16,623 nucleotides of DNA from DATGKD01 sp035294855 (GTDB taxonomy: Bacteria > Actinomycetota > Acidimicrobiia > Acidimicrobiales > UBA8190): the NCBI GenBank assembly GCA_035294855.1, contig DATGKD010000005.1:1-16623 (forward strand). The letters are read 5' to 3'. Within the stretch, counting starts at the first letter, position 1. Each line of letters begins with the position of its first letter. This document shows positions 1-6,023 of this stretch, one piece after another. The position numbers and the translations under genes are program-made. Below the pieces are notes generated by a model, which worked only from the letters and a program-made list of their open reading frames with translations, ran no database searches and was not told the DNA's origin.

Positions 1-144
1 GGTCCCTTCGGCGTCGTCGAACCAGTACGTCACGTACCGGACCCCGTACCGGTCCTGGACGGCGAGGTCGAGCTCGTGCGCGGCGGCGATGTCCTGGGCG
101 GTCGCCCCGGCCGCGTCGTGCCGGTCAAGGAACAGAGGCACCAC
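1..144 (-). CDS. DUF4242 (SCO4226-like) small protein, 3'-truncated by the window edge
   Basis: Forty-eight codons are visible, beginning GTG-GTG-CCT-CTG (first GTG at 144-142, second at 141-139) and running off the left edge. An in-frame TAA lies three codons upstream, so the start must be one of these two GTGs; no strong ribosome-binding site is seen. The opening VPLFLDRHD, the AHELDLAVQ helix and YGVRYVTYWFD are what I recall of the DUF4242 family, small ferredoxin-like alpha/beta proteins of about 80-90 residues that include the nickel-binding Streptomyces protein SCO4226. About half of the protein is present. Family members often sit beside sensory or cyclase genes, but nothing here shows a role. 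It has the same orientation as the surface-protein gene upstream, separated by 140 nt with hairpins. The family call is fairly firm; function is not inferred. Confidence 0.72.
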   Translation of the reverse strand, partial: MVPLFLDRHDAAGATAQDIAAAHELDLAVQDRYGVRYVTYWFDDAEGT

Positions 145-240
145 GCAATGTTACGAGGGCCCGCCCGCCCCTGCCCGGGAACACCGCGGGTGCGGCCGGA
201 GCGGCACTTCGCCGGATGACGAAGTCCGTCGCGACTCAGA

Positions 241-285
241 CGTCCGGCGCGCTCTTCCGGACGGCCACGCGCCCCGTGGCGGGGC
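241..285 (-). terminator. Possible hairpin terminator after the LPFTG surface-protein gene
   Basis: Two GC-rich inverted repeats follow the stop codon on the minus strand. One is GCCCC/GGGGC (271-285, 5-nt loop), touching the TAG. The other is CGTCCGG/CCGGACG (241-263, 9-nt loop). Neither is followed by a T-run, so this would be an atypical high-GC terminator or just composition. The rest of 145-284 contains no gene I can support. Confidence 0.3.
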
Positions 286-1433
286 TAGTGGCCGGTGAGC
301 ACGCGCGGGATCAGCGACCTGCGCCGCTGGCGGGCGTGGCCGGCTGATCTCAGGAACGACCACGAGCCCACCATCGACACGACGAACGAGCCGACGCGGG
401 CCACGCGACGCCTGACTGCGCCCGGCCGCCGGGAGGCGACGACCATCGAGACGCCGAGGCCGGTGAGCAGGACGCCCAGGAGCGCGAGCCGCCACATGCC
501 GACCCCGAAACCGGTGAAGGGCAGCGGGCCGCCACCTGACGCTGCGGTGGCGCCGGTCCCACCGGCGCTGTCGGTGGCGCCGGCCGTGGGGCCTGAGGCC
601 GAGCCGGACCCGCCGCCTCCGGCCGCGGTGGTGCCGGTGGAACCGCCGCCCGCTCCCGCCGCGGTGGTGCCGGTGGCTGCCGGGCCATTCGAGCCGGTGC
701 TGGACGACCCGCCCGCGAACGTGATGTTGGCCGAGCCCTGGTTCCCCGATGCGTCACCGTATGTGATGCTGCAGGTGATCCCCTGGGCCTGCTGTGCCGC
801 GGTGGGCGGGCAGGGGTATTTGGCGGAGTCGGCCGCACTGTCGCCGCCCGAGCTGTCCTTGCCCTGGGTGGGCGGGCCGATGGTGCCGGTCTTGACCGTG
901 AACGTGTAGCTGAACGACCCCGTGGCGTCGGTCGCCACGAGCGACTGCAAGGGGTTGGTGCAACCCACGGGCACGTTGTTGCCGTAGACCTGATCGTTCG
1001 GCTGGTTGGGAGTGGAGTTGCACTCGGCCATGCCGCCGGCCGAGCTCGCCGCGAAGCCCGACCCCTTCACCTGCACCTGCTGTCCGTTGGTGAGGTTCGA
1101 GTTCGGGGTGACGGTGATCTGCGCGCTCGACGCCTGGGCCTTGACCGCCCCGGGCGCGGGCGCCGGCGACGACGCCGGCGTGGACGACACCGAACCGGGC
1201 GCGACGAGCGGGCCCACCGCCGGGACGGAGCCGACCGAGATCGGCAGGGGAACCGGCGTCACGGGCCCCGGCGTTGCGCTCTGCACGCCCGGAGCGAGCG
1301 GCCCGGAGGCGGCCGACGCCGGGCCTGCCGCGCCGAATGCAAGTGCCATCGCCGCCACGGTCGGGCTGCCGACGGCCACCAAAAGGAGCTTCGATCGTCT
1401 GATGCTGCGTCGGTGCGACGCTCGCTTGTGCAT
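285..1433 (-). CDS. Sortase-type (LPFTG) cell-surface protein with neocarzinostatin-like domain
   Basis: This is a 382-residue secreted protein. The ATG at 1433 is chosen because GGGAGGGG lies 7 nt upstream and a classical signal peptide follows: basic residues 1-15, hydrophobic 16-37, and a likely ASA cleavage site after residue 41. Residues 42-104 are a Pro/Ala/Val-rich spacer. Residues about 105-240 resemble the neocarzinostatin family, the immunoglobulin-like apoproteins that carry enediyne chromophores: ITVTPNSNLTNGQQVQVKGSGF at the start, four cysteines (138, 158, 208, 221) in the two-disulfide order, and DASGN...ITF at the end. A Gly/Thr/Ala linker (241-302) leads to LPFTG (304-308), a membrane span (about 312-333) and RR..RRR, the layout of a sortase substrate anchored to the wall. 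Unusually, some 49 residues follow the span. No enediyne synthase genes lie nearby, so carrying a chromophore is not implied; binding or adhesion is a guess. Confidence 0.82.
   Translation of the reverse strand: MHKRASHRRSIRRSKLLLVAVGSPTVAAMALAFGAAGPASAASGPLAPGVQSATPGPVTPVPLPISVGSVPAVGPLVAPGSVSSTPASSPAPAPGAVKAQASSAQITVTPNSNLTNGQQVQVKGSGFAASSAGGMAECNSTPNQPNDQVYGNNVPVGCTNPLQSLVATDATGSFSYTFTVKTGTIGPPTQGKDSSGGDSAADSAKYPCPPTAAQQAQGITCSITYGDASGNQGSANITFAGGSSSTGSNGPAATGTTAAGAGGGSTGTTAAGGGGSGSASGPTAGATDSAGGTGATAASGGGPLPFTGFGVGMWRLALLGVLLTGLGVSMVVASRRPGAVRRRVARVGSFVVSMVGSWSFLRSAGHARQRRRSLIPRVLTGH
510..524 (-). other. LPFTG sortase recognition motif
   Basis: Read on the minus strand, these five codons encode L-P-F-T-G, followed by a hydrophobic stretch and an arginine cluster. 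In known LPXTG proteins a class of sortase cuts between T and G and joins the protein to peptidoglycan. No sortase gene is in this window, so the enzyme must be encoded elsewhere. Confidence 0.8.
622..676 (-). repeat. 19-nt direct repeat in the Gly/Thr linker of the surface protein
   Basis: The 19-nt string GCCGCGGTGGTGCCGGTGG occurs identically at 622-640 and 658-676. The 36-nt offset is a whole number of codons, so both copies encode the same TGTTAA block. This is a simple in-frame internal duplication that lengthens the flexible wall-spanning linker; slippage or unequal recombination could change its length between strains. Confidence 0.75.
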
Positions 1434-1440
1434 GACCTGT

Positions 1441-1448
1441 CCCCTCCC
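1441..1448 (-). promoter_or_regulatory. Ribosome-binding site of the LPFTG surface protein
   Basis: Minus strand GGGAGGGG lies 7 nt before the ATG at 1433. It fixes the start there rather than at an in-frame upstream codon (1505) that would add 24 residues ahead of the signal peptide. The 235-nt leader up to the preceding gene (1434-1668) must hold this gene's promoter, but no convincing -35/-10 pair was seen. Confidence 0.75.
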
Positions 1449-1651
1449 AGGGTCACAAGCGGCGCTTCCAGCCGCTCGGAAGGGGAACGGGCGAGCGACC
1501 GGCACCTTTCGCTCGTTGCGCCGCTGTTGCGGATCTCGGTGGGTGGAATCCCTGGTCAGAGCACTGTCGCGGCCCGCCGCGGGGTGACGGGGATATCAGG
1601 GGTTCCGGGCCCTTTCGGCGCCCCGCGGGCCGGACTGGATCAGGCGACGAG

Positions 1652-1667
1652 AGCCGGGCGGCCGGCT
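1652..1667 (-). terminator. Hairpin immediately after the phospholipase C-family gene
   Basis: A perfect 6-bp stem (AGCCGG/CCGGCT) with a 4-nt loop begins 1 nt after the TGA of the phosphoesterase gene on the minus strand. It lacks a T-run, as many actinobacterial terminators do. It plausibly ends the five-gene transcript and separates it from the surface-protein gene, whose own leader follows. Confidence 0.42.
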
Positions 1668-1668
1668 G

Positions 1669-3051
1669 TCAGGAGGAGGCTGGCGCGGCCGAAGCGGCTG
1701 TGCACGACGCCACCTCGCCCGGGCCCACTCCGGCCGGGGCCGCCAGGGCGGGGGGCGTCAGGAAGGGCGGGGTGGACGCCTGCAGGTCGAGGGTGTCGAG
1801 CAGGTTGCTGGCGTTGGCGTCGCGGTCGGAGAGGGCAGGGAGGTTCCACTTCGTGGCGACGAACTTGAGGATCGACGTGTGGTCGTGGACCACGTGCGAC
1901 ACGTAGTCGCGTCTGGCCCACGGCGACACGACGACCGCCGGCACCCGGAAGCCCGTGTAGCTGTAGTGGTCGCCTTCCATGGCGGCCGAGGACACGTTGG
2001 GCGCGATGTCGTCGGGCGGCACCGCGGGCTGCGGCGGGACGTGGTCGTAGTAGCCACCGTGCTCGTCGTACAGCCAGAACAGGACCGTGCTCGACCACGC
2101 CGGACTCGTCATCACGGCATTGATGACCTGAGACGCGAACAGCTCGCCGTTGCGCACGTCCTGGGGGTTCTCCTCGGACCCGGTGCCGTAGTTGGGCTCC
2201 ACCATGCTGAAGAACGGCAGCGTGCCCGCGGCGGCGTCGGTGAAGAACTGGTTCATCTTGACGAACCGGCCCGTGTGGGCCGACGACGCCAGATAGGGGA
2301 ACAGCAGGACGCTCGGGAGGTCGGAGTAGTAGTCCTTCCAGTCGATGCCGTGAGCGTCGAGCGATTCGAAGATGGTGGTCGGCCCGTTCGACCGCAACGG
2401 ATGCGCGGCCTGGGACGGGAACGAGTCGTCGACGAGCCCGAACGCGGAGCCCGCGAGGAGGAACTTCCGGTTGGGATACGTCTGCGCCATCACCGACGCG
2501 AACCACCGGTCGCACAGCGGGAAGGTCCGTCCGAGCGAGTAGTAGAAGGGCAGGTCCTCCCCGGTGAAGTAGTGCATCGGGTCGGGGCCGGTGGCGCGGA
2601 CGAACCCGTCGTTCTTGCCGTGGTCCCAGGCGATGTGGCTCGCCGTCCAGCTCTGGGAGACGTCGACGTGGGCCTGGCACACCGAGGTGGCGTGCGTCGC
2701 CACGACGGTGCTGCCGTCCGGCGCGGGGTTGGCATTGGTCGGGCTCCCCGAGCCGTCCAGCGAGAAGCCGTCGCCCCGCCCCAGCATGCCGAAGTAATTG
2801 TCGAACGAGTGGTTCTCCATCATGAGCACCACGACGTGGCGGATCTTGGGGAGCATGTCGGTCCCCGCCCGCCGCGAGGGGAACGGGCGTGAGCCGGCGC
2901 GCAGGAGCGCGGTGGCGCGACCGGTCCCGTTGGCGTGCACCGCGGCCGGCCGCGGCGAGGCGGAGCAGGCCGAAAGGACCGAGCCCGCCGCGCTCCCGGT
3001 GATGCCGGCGGCCGCCGCTCCGAGGAACCGGCGCCGCGACACGACTGTCAT
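1669..3051 (-). CDS. Tat-exported lipoprotein, phospholipase C / phosphoesterase family (PF04185)
   Basis: This 460-residue protein starts with a twin-arginine signal (SRRRFLG, 5-11) that ends in a lipobox LSAC (26-29), so it is probably folded in the cytoplasm, exported by Tat and lipidated at Cys29. The catalytic domain shows hallmarks of the non-haemolytic phospholipase C/acid phosphatase family: VVVLMMENHSFDNYFG (73-88), which holds the metal-binding Glu-Asn, TYPNRKFLLAG (191-201), YDEHGGYYDHVPP (328-340) and GFRVPAVVVSPWA (367-379). At this length it lacks the extra C-terminal domains of long PlcC enzymes. Family members hydrolyse phosphatidylcholine-type lipids or other phosphoesters outside the cell, often for phosphate supply; the substrate here is unknown. 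It is last in the five-gene run, 45 nt behind the PhyH gene, with no clear ribosome-binding site of its own (see the junction finding). GTG at codon 4 is an alternative start. Confidence 0.9.
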   Translation of the reverse strand: MTVVSRRRFLGAAAAGITGSAAGSVLSACSASPRPAAVHANGTGRATALLRAGSRPFPSRRAGTDMLPKIRHVVVLMMENHSFDNYFGMLGRGDGFSLDGSGSPTNANPAPDGSTVVATHATSVCQAHVDVSQSWTASHIAWDHGKNDGFVRATGPDPMHYFTGEDLPFYYSLGRTFPLCDRWFASVMAQTYPNRKFLLAGSAFGLVDDSFPSQAAHPLRSNGPTTIFESLDAHGIDWKDYYSDLPSVLLFPYLASSAHTGRFVKMNQFFTDAAAGTLPFFSMVEPNYGTGSEENPQDVRNGELFASQVINAVMTSPAWSSTVLFWLYDEHGGYYDHVPPQPAVPPDDIAPNVSSAAMEGDHYSYTGFRVPAVVVSPWARRDYVSHVVHDHTSILKFVATKWNLPALSDRDANASNLLDTLDLQASTPPFLTPPALAAPAGVGPGEVASCTAASAAPASS

Positions 3052-3097
3052 CGGCGTGGGGTCATGCGTGCCGACCTCGGAGTGGCGTCATCGGCGT
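3047..3097. repeat. 11-nt direct repeat flanking the dioxygenase-phosphoesterase junction
   Basis: GTCATCGGCGT occurs at 3047-3057, over the phosphoesterase start codon, and again at 3087-3097, touching the PhyH stop. Read on the minus strand, each copy contains an ATGAC. The spacer between the two genes is therefore bounded by two copies of the same start-like element. Confidence 0.7.
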
Positions 3098-3882
3098 CAG
3101 GGCTGGGGGCGTCGCGCTCGAAGAGCACGGCGCGGGTGGCGGCCGTCGACGTAGCCCATGAACGGCGGGTGGATGTTGTAGCCGAGCAGCTCCTGCAGGC
3201 GCTCGGGCAGGGCGCGCACGGTGTCGACGGGCACCGCCAGGTAGTGGTTCTCCTGCGGCCGCAGCCAGGACGCCACGTACTCGAGGACCACGCCGAGGCG
3301 CGCCCGGTCGGTCTGGTTGGCGCCGCCGCCGTGCCACAGGCTCCCCACATAGAAGAGCACCGACCCCGCGGACATCTCGGCGGGGACGGTGGCGGTGGCG
3401 GCGTCCGGGCGCGTGTCGGTCCAACGGTGGCTGCCGGGGACGATGCGGGTCGCGCCGTTCGACTCGGTGAAGTCGTCGAGCGCCCACATGGTGTTCAGCA
3501 CGACCTCGCCGTGCGGGCGGGGCAGGGGGTAGACGGCGTCGTCGTAGTGCAGGATCTGCGCGACCTCGCCGGGCGCGATCTCGATGCCGGTCGGGGCGCT
3601 CAACTGGTAGTGCCCGAGGACCCGGTCGAGGACGCCCAGCACGAGGGGGTGAGTGGCCGCGCCGTCGAGGGTGCGCGTCTTGGCGAACAGCGCGTACACG
3701 CGCCGGGTGTGCGCCCCCTCGAAGGCGTTGCGGCCCGAGGGCGTGGTGGTGAGCACCCGGCGCAGGTCGTCGCGCGCCGCGGCGACGTCGTCGGCCGCGA
3801 ACATCTGCTCGACCACCGCGTACCCGTCGCGCTCGAGCGTCTCGGTGACGGTGTCGACCGACGGGCTCGTCAGGATGGCCAC
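3097..3882 (-). CDS. PhyH-family (phytanoyl-CoA dioxygenase-like) 2-oxoglutarate/Fe(II) oxygenase
   Basis: The protein is 261 residues, a usual length for bacterial PhyH-like enzymes. The GTG start at 3882 has GGGGAG 5 nt upstream. Visible family features are LHYDD (111-115) with the iron-binding H-x-D pair at His112 and Asp114, the core WALDDFTESNGATRIVPGSH (133-152), and LWHGGGAN (182-189) with the third ligand His184 followed by Arg194 or Arg196, a candidate 2-oxoglutarate carboxylate anchor. Such enzymes hydroxylate or halogenate small molecules or lipids in the cytoplasm; the family name does not define the substrate. The start overlaps the end of the MBL gene by 13 nt, indicating translational coupling, and the phosphoesterase follows 45 nt later. 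The C-terminal tail (from about 250) is Arg-rich and probably disordered. Confidence 0.9.
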   Translation of the reverse strand: MAILTSPSVDTVTETLERDGYAVVEQMFAADDVAAARDDLRRVLTTTPSGRNAFEGAHTRRVYALFAKTRTLDGAATHPLVLGVLDRVLGHYQLSAPTGIEIAPGEVAQILHYDDAVYPLPRPHGEVVLNTMWALDDFTESNGATRIVPGSHRWTDTRPDAATATVPAEMSAGSVLFYVGSLWHGGGANQTDRARLGVVLEYVASWLRPQENHYLAVPVDTVRALPERLQELLGYNIHPPFMGYVDGRHPRRALRARRPQP

Positions 3883-4910
3883 GTTCTCTCCCCGCTCCTG
3901 TGCGTTCGGTCCGGAGGCTTCGTCGCTTCGGTGGTCGCGGCTGCTTGGGCGTCGGCGGCGGGCGACGCCTCTCCGGACGCGTTGCGGGTCTCGAGCCAGC
4001 GCCGGAACCCCGCCGCGTTCGAGTGGACGCCCGACAGCGTTTCGAGCTTGGTCCGGTGCGCGTCGTCCACCGCCACCAGGTCATGGCCGAACGCCTCGTC
4101 CAGTGCGGCCGCGATGTCTTCGCCCTTCTGCCACGCGGCCTCGGCCACCTCGGCCCACCGCCGCAGGGTGGCGTCGGCTTCTTCGAGCACGGCCAGAGGA
4201 TCCTCGAGGAGCCCGTAGTGGGCGAGCGCCAGGCCCGCCGGCCGGCGCGCCGCAAAGCGTTTGAGCGAGTGCCGCGCCTGGTCGAGATCGAAGTCGGGCG
4301 GGGGCGTCGACGGCCGCAACACGCCGGCGTCGGGGAGCCGCACCCCGACCGCGTCGCCCGCGAAGAGGATGCCGCTCTCGGAGTCGTGCAACGCCAGGTG
4401 GTGCTTGGCGTGGCCGGGCGAATCCACCGTCGTGAGCACGCGCCGGGCGCTCACGCGCAGTTCCTCTCCGTCCTCGAGCACGTGGACCCGCTCGGCGGGC
4501 GTGGGGTCGAGCCGGCCGTACAGCGAGTCGAGCAACGGGCCGTAGACGCGCGCCGCGGAGTCGATGAGGCGCGTCGGGTCGACGAGATGGCGAGCGCCCT
4601 TGGCGTGGACGTACACCGTGGCGGACGGAAAGGCGCGGGCCACGTCCCCGACCCCGCCGGCGTGGTCGAGGTGGATGTGGGTCACCGCCACCCCCGCGAG
4701 CTCCCCGGCATCCACCCCGAGGCCGCCGAGGGCGGCGAGGAGGGCGGGGACCGATGTCTGGCTCCCCGTTTCGACGAGGACCGGGGTGTCGCCGGTGAGC
4801 AGGTAGCCGGCGGTGACCTGCTCCCACCCACCGAGCAGGGTGTCGATCTGGATGACGCCCGGGGCGATCTCGGTGGTCGTTTCCGGCGGGTCGGCGTCGG
4901 TGTCCGCCAC
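3870..4910 (-). CDS. MBL-fold metal-dependent hydrolase
   Basis: With the GTG at 4910 the protein is 346 residues. Upstream codons in this frame are open but lie inside a 30-nt repeat and the dehydrogenase gene and offer no ATG, GTG or TTG near the gene, so 4910 is the only sensible start. The metallo-beta-lactamase signature HIHLDH (78-83) is intact, with further likely metal ligands His167 (DSPGHAKHH), Asp186 (FAGDAVG) and His231 (ALAHYG), giving a two-metal site. An alpha-helical region (about 235-310) follows, then a Thr/Ala-rich tail. The fold covers lactonases, thioesterases, glyoxalases and others; sequence alone does not choose. Being just behind a glucose dehydrogenase, which makes a lactone, suggests lactonase activity as a hypothesis. 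Its last codons overlap the PhyH gene by 13 nt. Confidence 0.88.
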   Translation of the reverse strand: MADTDADPPETTTEIAPGVIQIDTLLGGWEQVTAGYLLTGDTPVLVETGSQTSVPALLAALGGLGVDAGELAGVAVTHIHLDHAGGVGDVARAFPSATVYVHAKGARHLVDPTRLIDSAARVYGPLLDSLYGRLDPTPAERVHVLEDGEELRVSARRVLTTVDSPGHAKHHLALHDSESGILFAGDAVGVRLPDAGVLRPSTPPPDFDLDQARHSLKRFAARRPAGLALAHYGLLEDPLAVLEEADATLRRWAEVAEAAWQKGEDIAAALDEAFGHDLVAVDDAHRTKLETLSGVHSNAAGFRRWLETRNASGEASPAADAQAAATTEATKPPDRTHRSGERTWPS

Positions 4911-4995
4911 GTCAGGCCCCGGCCTCGATCGCGTGCGCCACGTCGGGTCCCGACTCGATCGCGCGCGCCACGTCAGGCCCCGATCTCGATCACGA
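4905..4995. repeat. Three tandem copies of a ~30-nt gene-junction unit
   Basis: Units at 4905-4935 (31 nt), 4936-4965 (30 nt) and 4966-4995 each begin CGCCACGTC and continue with GG(C/T)CCC, then CTCGATC, with scattered differences. On the minus strand the first-read unit contains the dehydrogenase stop (GCCTGA) followed by CGTGGCG, and the last-read unit contains the same GCCTGACGTGGCG, whose GTG starts the MBL gene. The junction itself has been copied three times. The 62-nt gap between the two genes consists almost wholly of these extra copies. Confidence 0.85.
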
Positions 4996-6019
4996 CCTTG
5001 ACGTCGTTCGGCTGGCGCTCGAGTGCCTCGGCCCACCGCTCGAGCGGGACACGCCGCGTGATCAGCCGCCCCAGCCACGCCGCGTCGGCCTTGGCCAGCG
5101 CGGCGACGGCCGCTTCGTAGTGGCGCCGATTGGCGTTCACCGAACCGACCAGGACTTCGTTGGCGAGCACCATCGAACGGTTCAGCATGCCGGCGTCGAT
5201 GTCCAGCGACCGGCCCCCCGACGACACGCCCGTCAGACAGAGGACGCCGTTCGGACCGAGGTGGGCGGCCGCATCGAACACGAGCGAGCCGACACCCGTG
5301 CACTCGATGACCACGTCAGGGTGGTCGCAGGAGTCGGCCACGGTGCCGGTGTGGTACGTGGCCCCGAGATCGTGCACGAGCTCGGGTTTCGGCCCGCTCG
5401 TGACCTGGTCGATCACGTGCACGTCGAGCCCGCGCTGGACTCCGAACATCGCGGCGAGGAGCCCGATGGGCCCGGCTCCGGTGACGAGGACGGTGCGCGG
5501 CTCGAAGCGGGCGCGGCTCCCGATGCGCTCGACCTGTTCCCAGGCCTTGGCCAGGACGGTGGTCGGCTCGAGCAGGACGCCGAGGGTCCCGAGAGACGCG
5601 TCGACCTTGACGGCGAAGTCGGGGGTGATGCGGTATCGCTCGGAGCAGTAGCCGTCGTGACCCTTGATGCCCCGCTCGGTGTACTGGCCGTTGCGGCAGA
5701 AATCCCATTCGCCCACCGCACAGTTGGGACACGGCACCGGGTCGGGACGCCGCACGATGCCGACGACCAGATCGCCCTGGGCGAGTTCCCCGCCCGCAGG
5801 TGCTTCGAGCACGCGTCCGAGCGACTCGTGGCCGAGCACGAGCCGGTCGCGCCCCGGCGGCGCCCACCCGTAGGCGCCGGAGACGATCTCGACGTCCGTG
5901 CCGCACACGCCCACGCCGAGCGTCTCGACGAGCACCGGACCGTCGGTCTCGGGTGGCTCGGGCACGTCGTCGAGACGCGCCGAGTTGGCGGTCATCGGTT
6001 GCACGGTGAGCGCTCGCAA
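4973..6019 (-). CDS. Zinc alcohol dehydrogenase, glucose 1-dehydrogenase type
   Basis: This 348-residue medium-chain dehydrogenase starts with TTG at 6019, supported by a very strong GGAGGAGGGGG 7 nt upstream. Zinc-site residues Cys39 and His64-Glu65 (GHES) are present; the structural zinc loop CPNCAVGEWDFC (97-108) is the short form I associate with archaeal and related glucose dehydrogenases, as are GIKGHDGYCSER (117-128) and LLEPTTVLAKAWEQ (149-162). A Rossmann motif GAGPIG (181-186) binds NAD(P). The family oxidises beta-D-glucose, and often other aldoses, to the 1,5-lactone in the cytoplasm. It sits 4 nt behind a GH15 hydrolase that would release glucose, which supports the assignment. 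Its ribosome-binding site lies in the last codons of that gene, so the two are coupled. Exact sugar and cofactor preference cannot be read. Confidence 0.87.
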   Translation of the reverse strand: MRALTVQPMTANSARLDDVPEPPETDGPVLVETLGVGVCGTDVEIVSGAYGWAPPGRDRLVLGHESLGRVLEAPAGGELAQGDLVVGIVRRPDPVPCPNCAVGEWDFCRNGQYTERGIKGHDGYCSERYRITPDFAVKVDASLGTLGVLLEPTTVLAKAWEQVERIGSRARFEPRTVLVTGAGPIGLLAAMFGVQRGLDVHVIDQVTSGPKPELVHDLGATYHTGTVADSCDHPDVVIECTGVGSLVFDAAAHLGPNGVLCLTGVSSGGRSLDIDAGMLNRSMVLANEVLVGSVNANRRHYEAAVAALAKADAAWLGRLITRRVPLERWAEALERQPNDVKVVIEIGA

Positions 6020-6023
6020 CGGG

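Noticed and set aside
285..1433. Enediyne biosynthetic locus
   Set aside because: Only a neocarzinostatin-like domain is present; no enediyne polyketide synthase or tailoring genes occur anywhere in the window.
4905..4995. CRISPR-like array at the three ~30-nt repeats
   Set aside because: The units abut directly with no spacers and derive from a gene junction, so they are tandem duplications.
2935..5120. Two plus-strand open frames of more than 400 codons opposite the PhyH, MBL and dehydrogenase genes
   Set aside because: Both are Arg/Val/Gly-rich antisense readings without recognisable domains or ribosome-binding sites.
4911..5303. Upstream in-frame extension of the MBL protein
   Set aside because: It overlaps the conserved dehydrogenase C-terminus and the junction repeats, and reads as Arg-rich filler.
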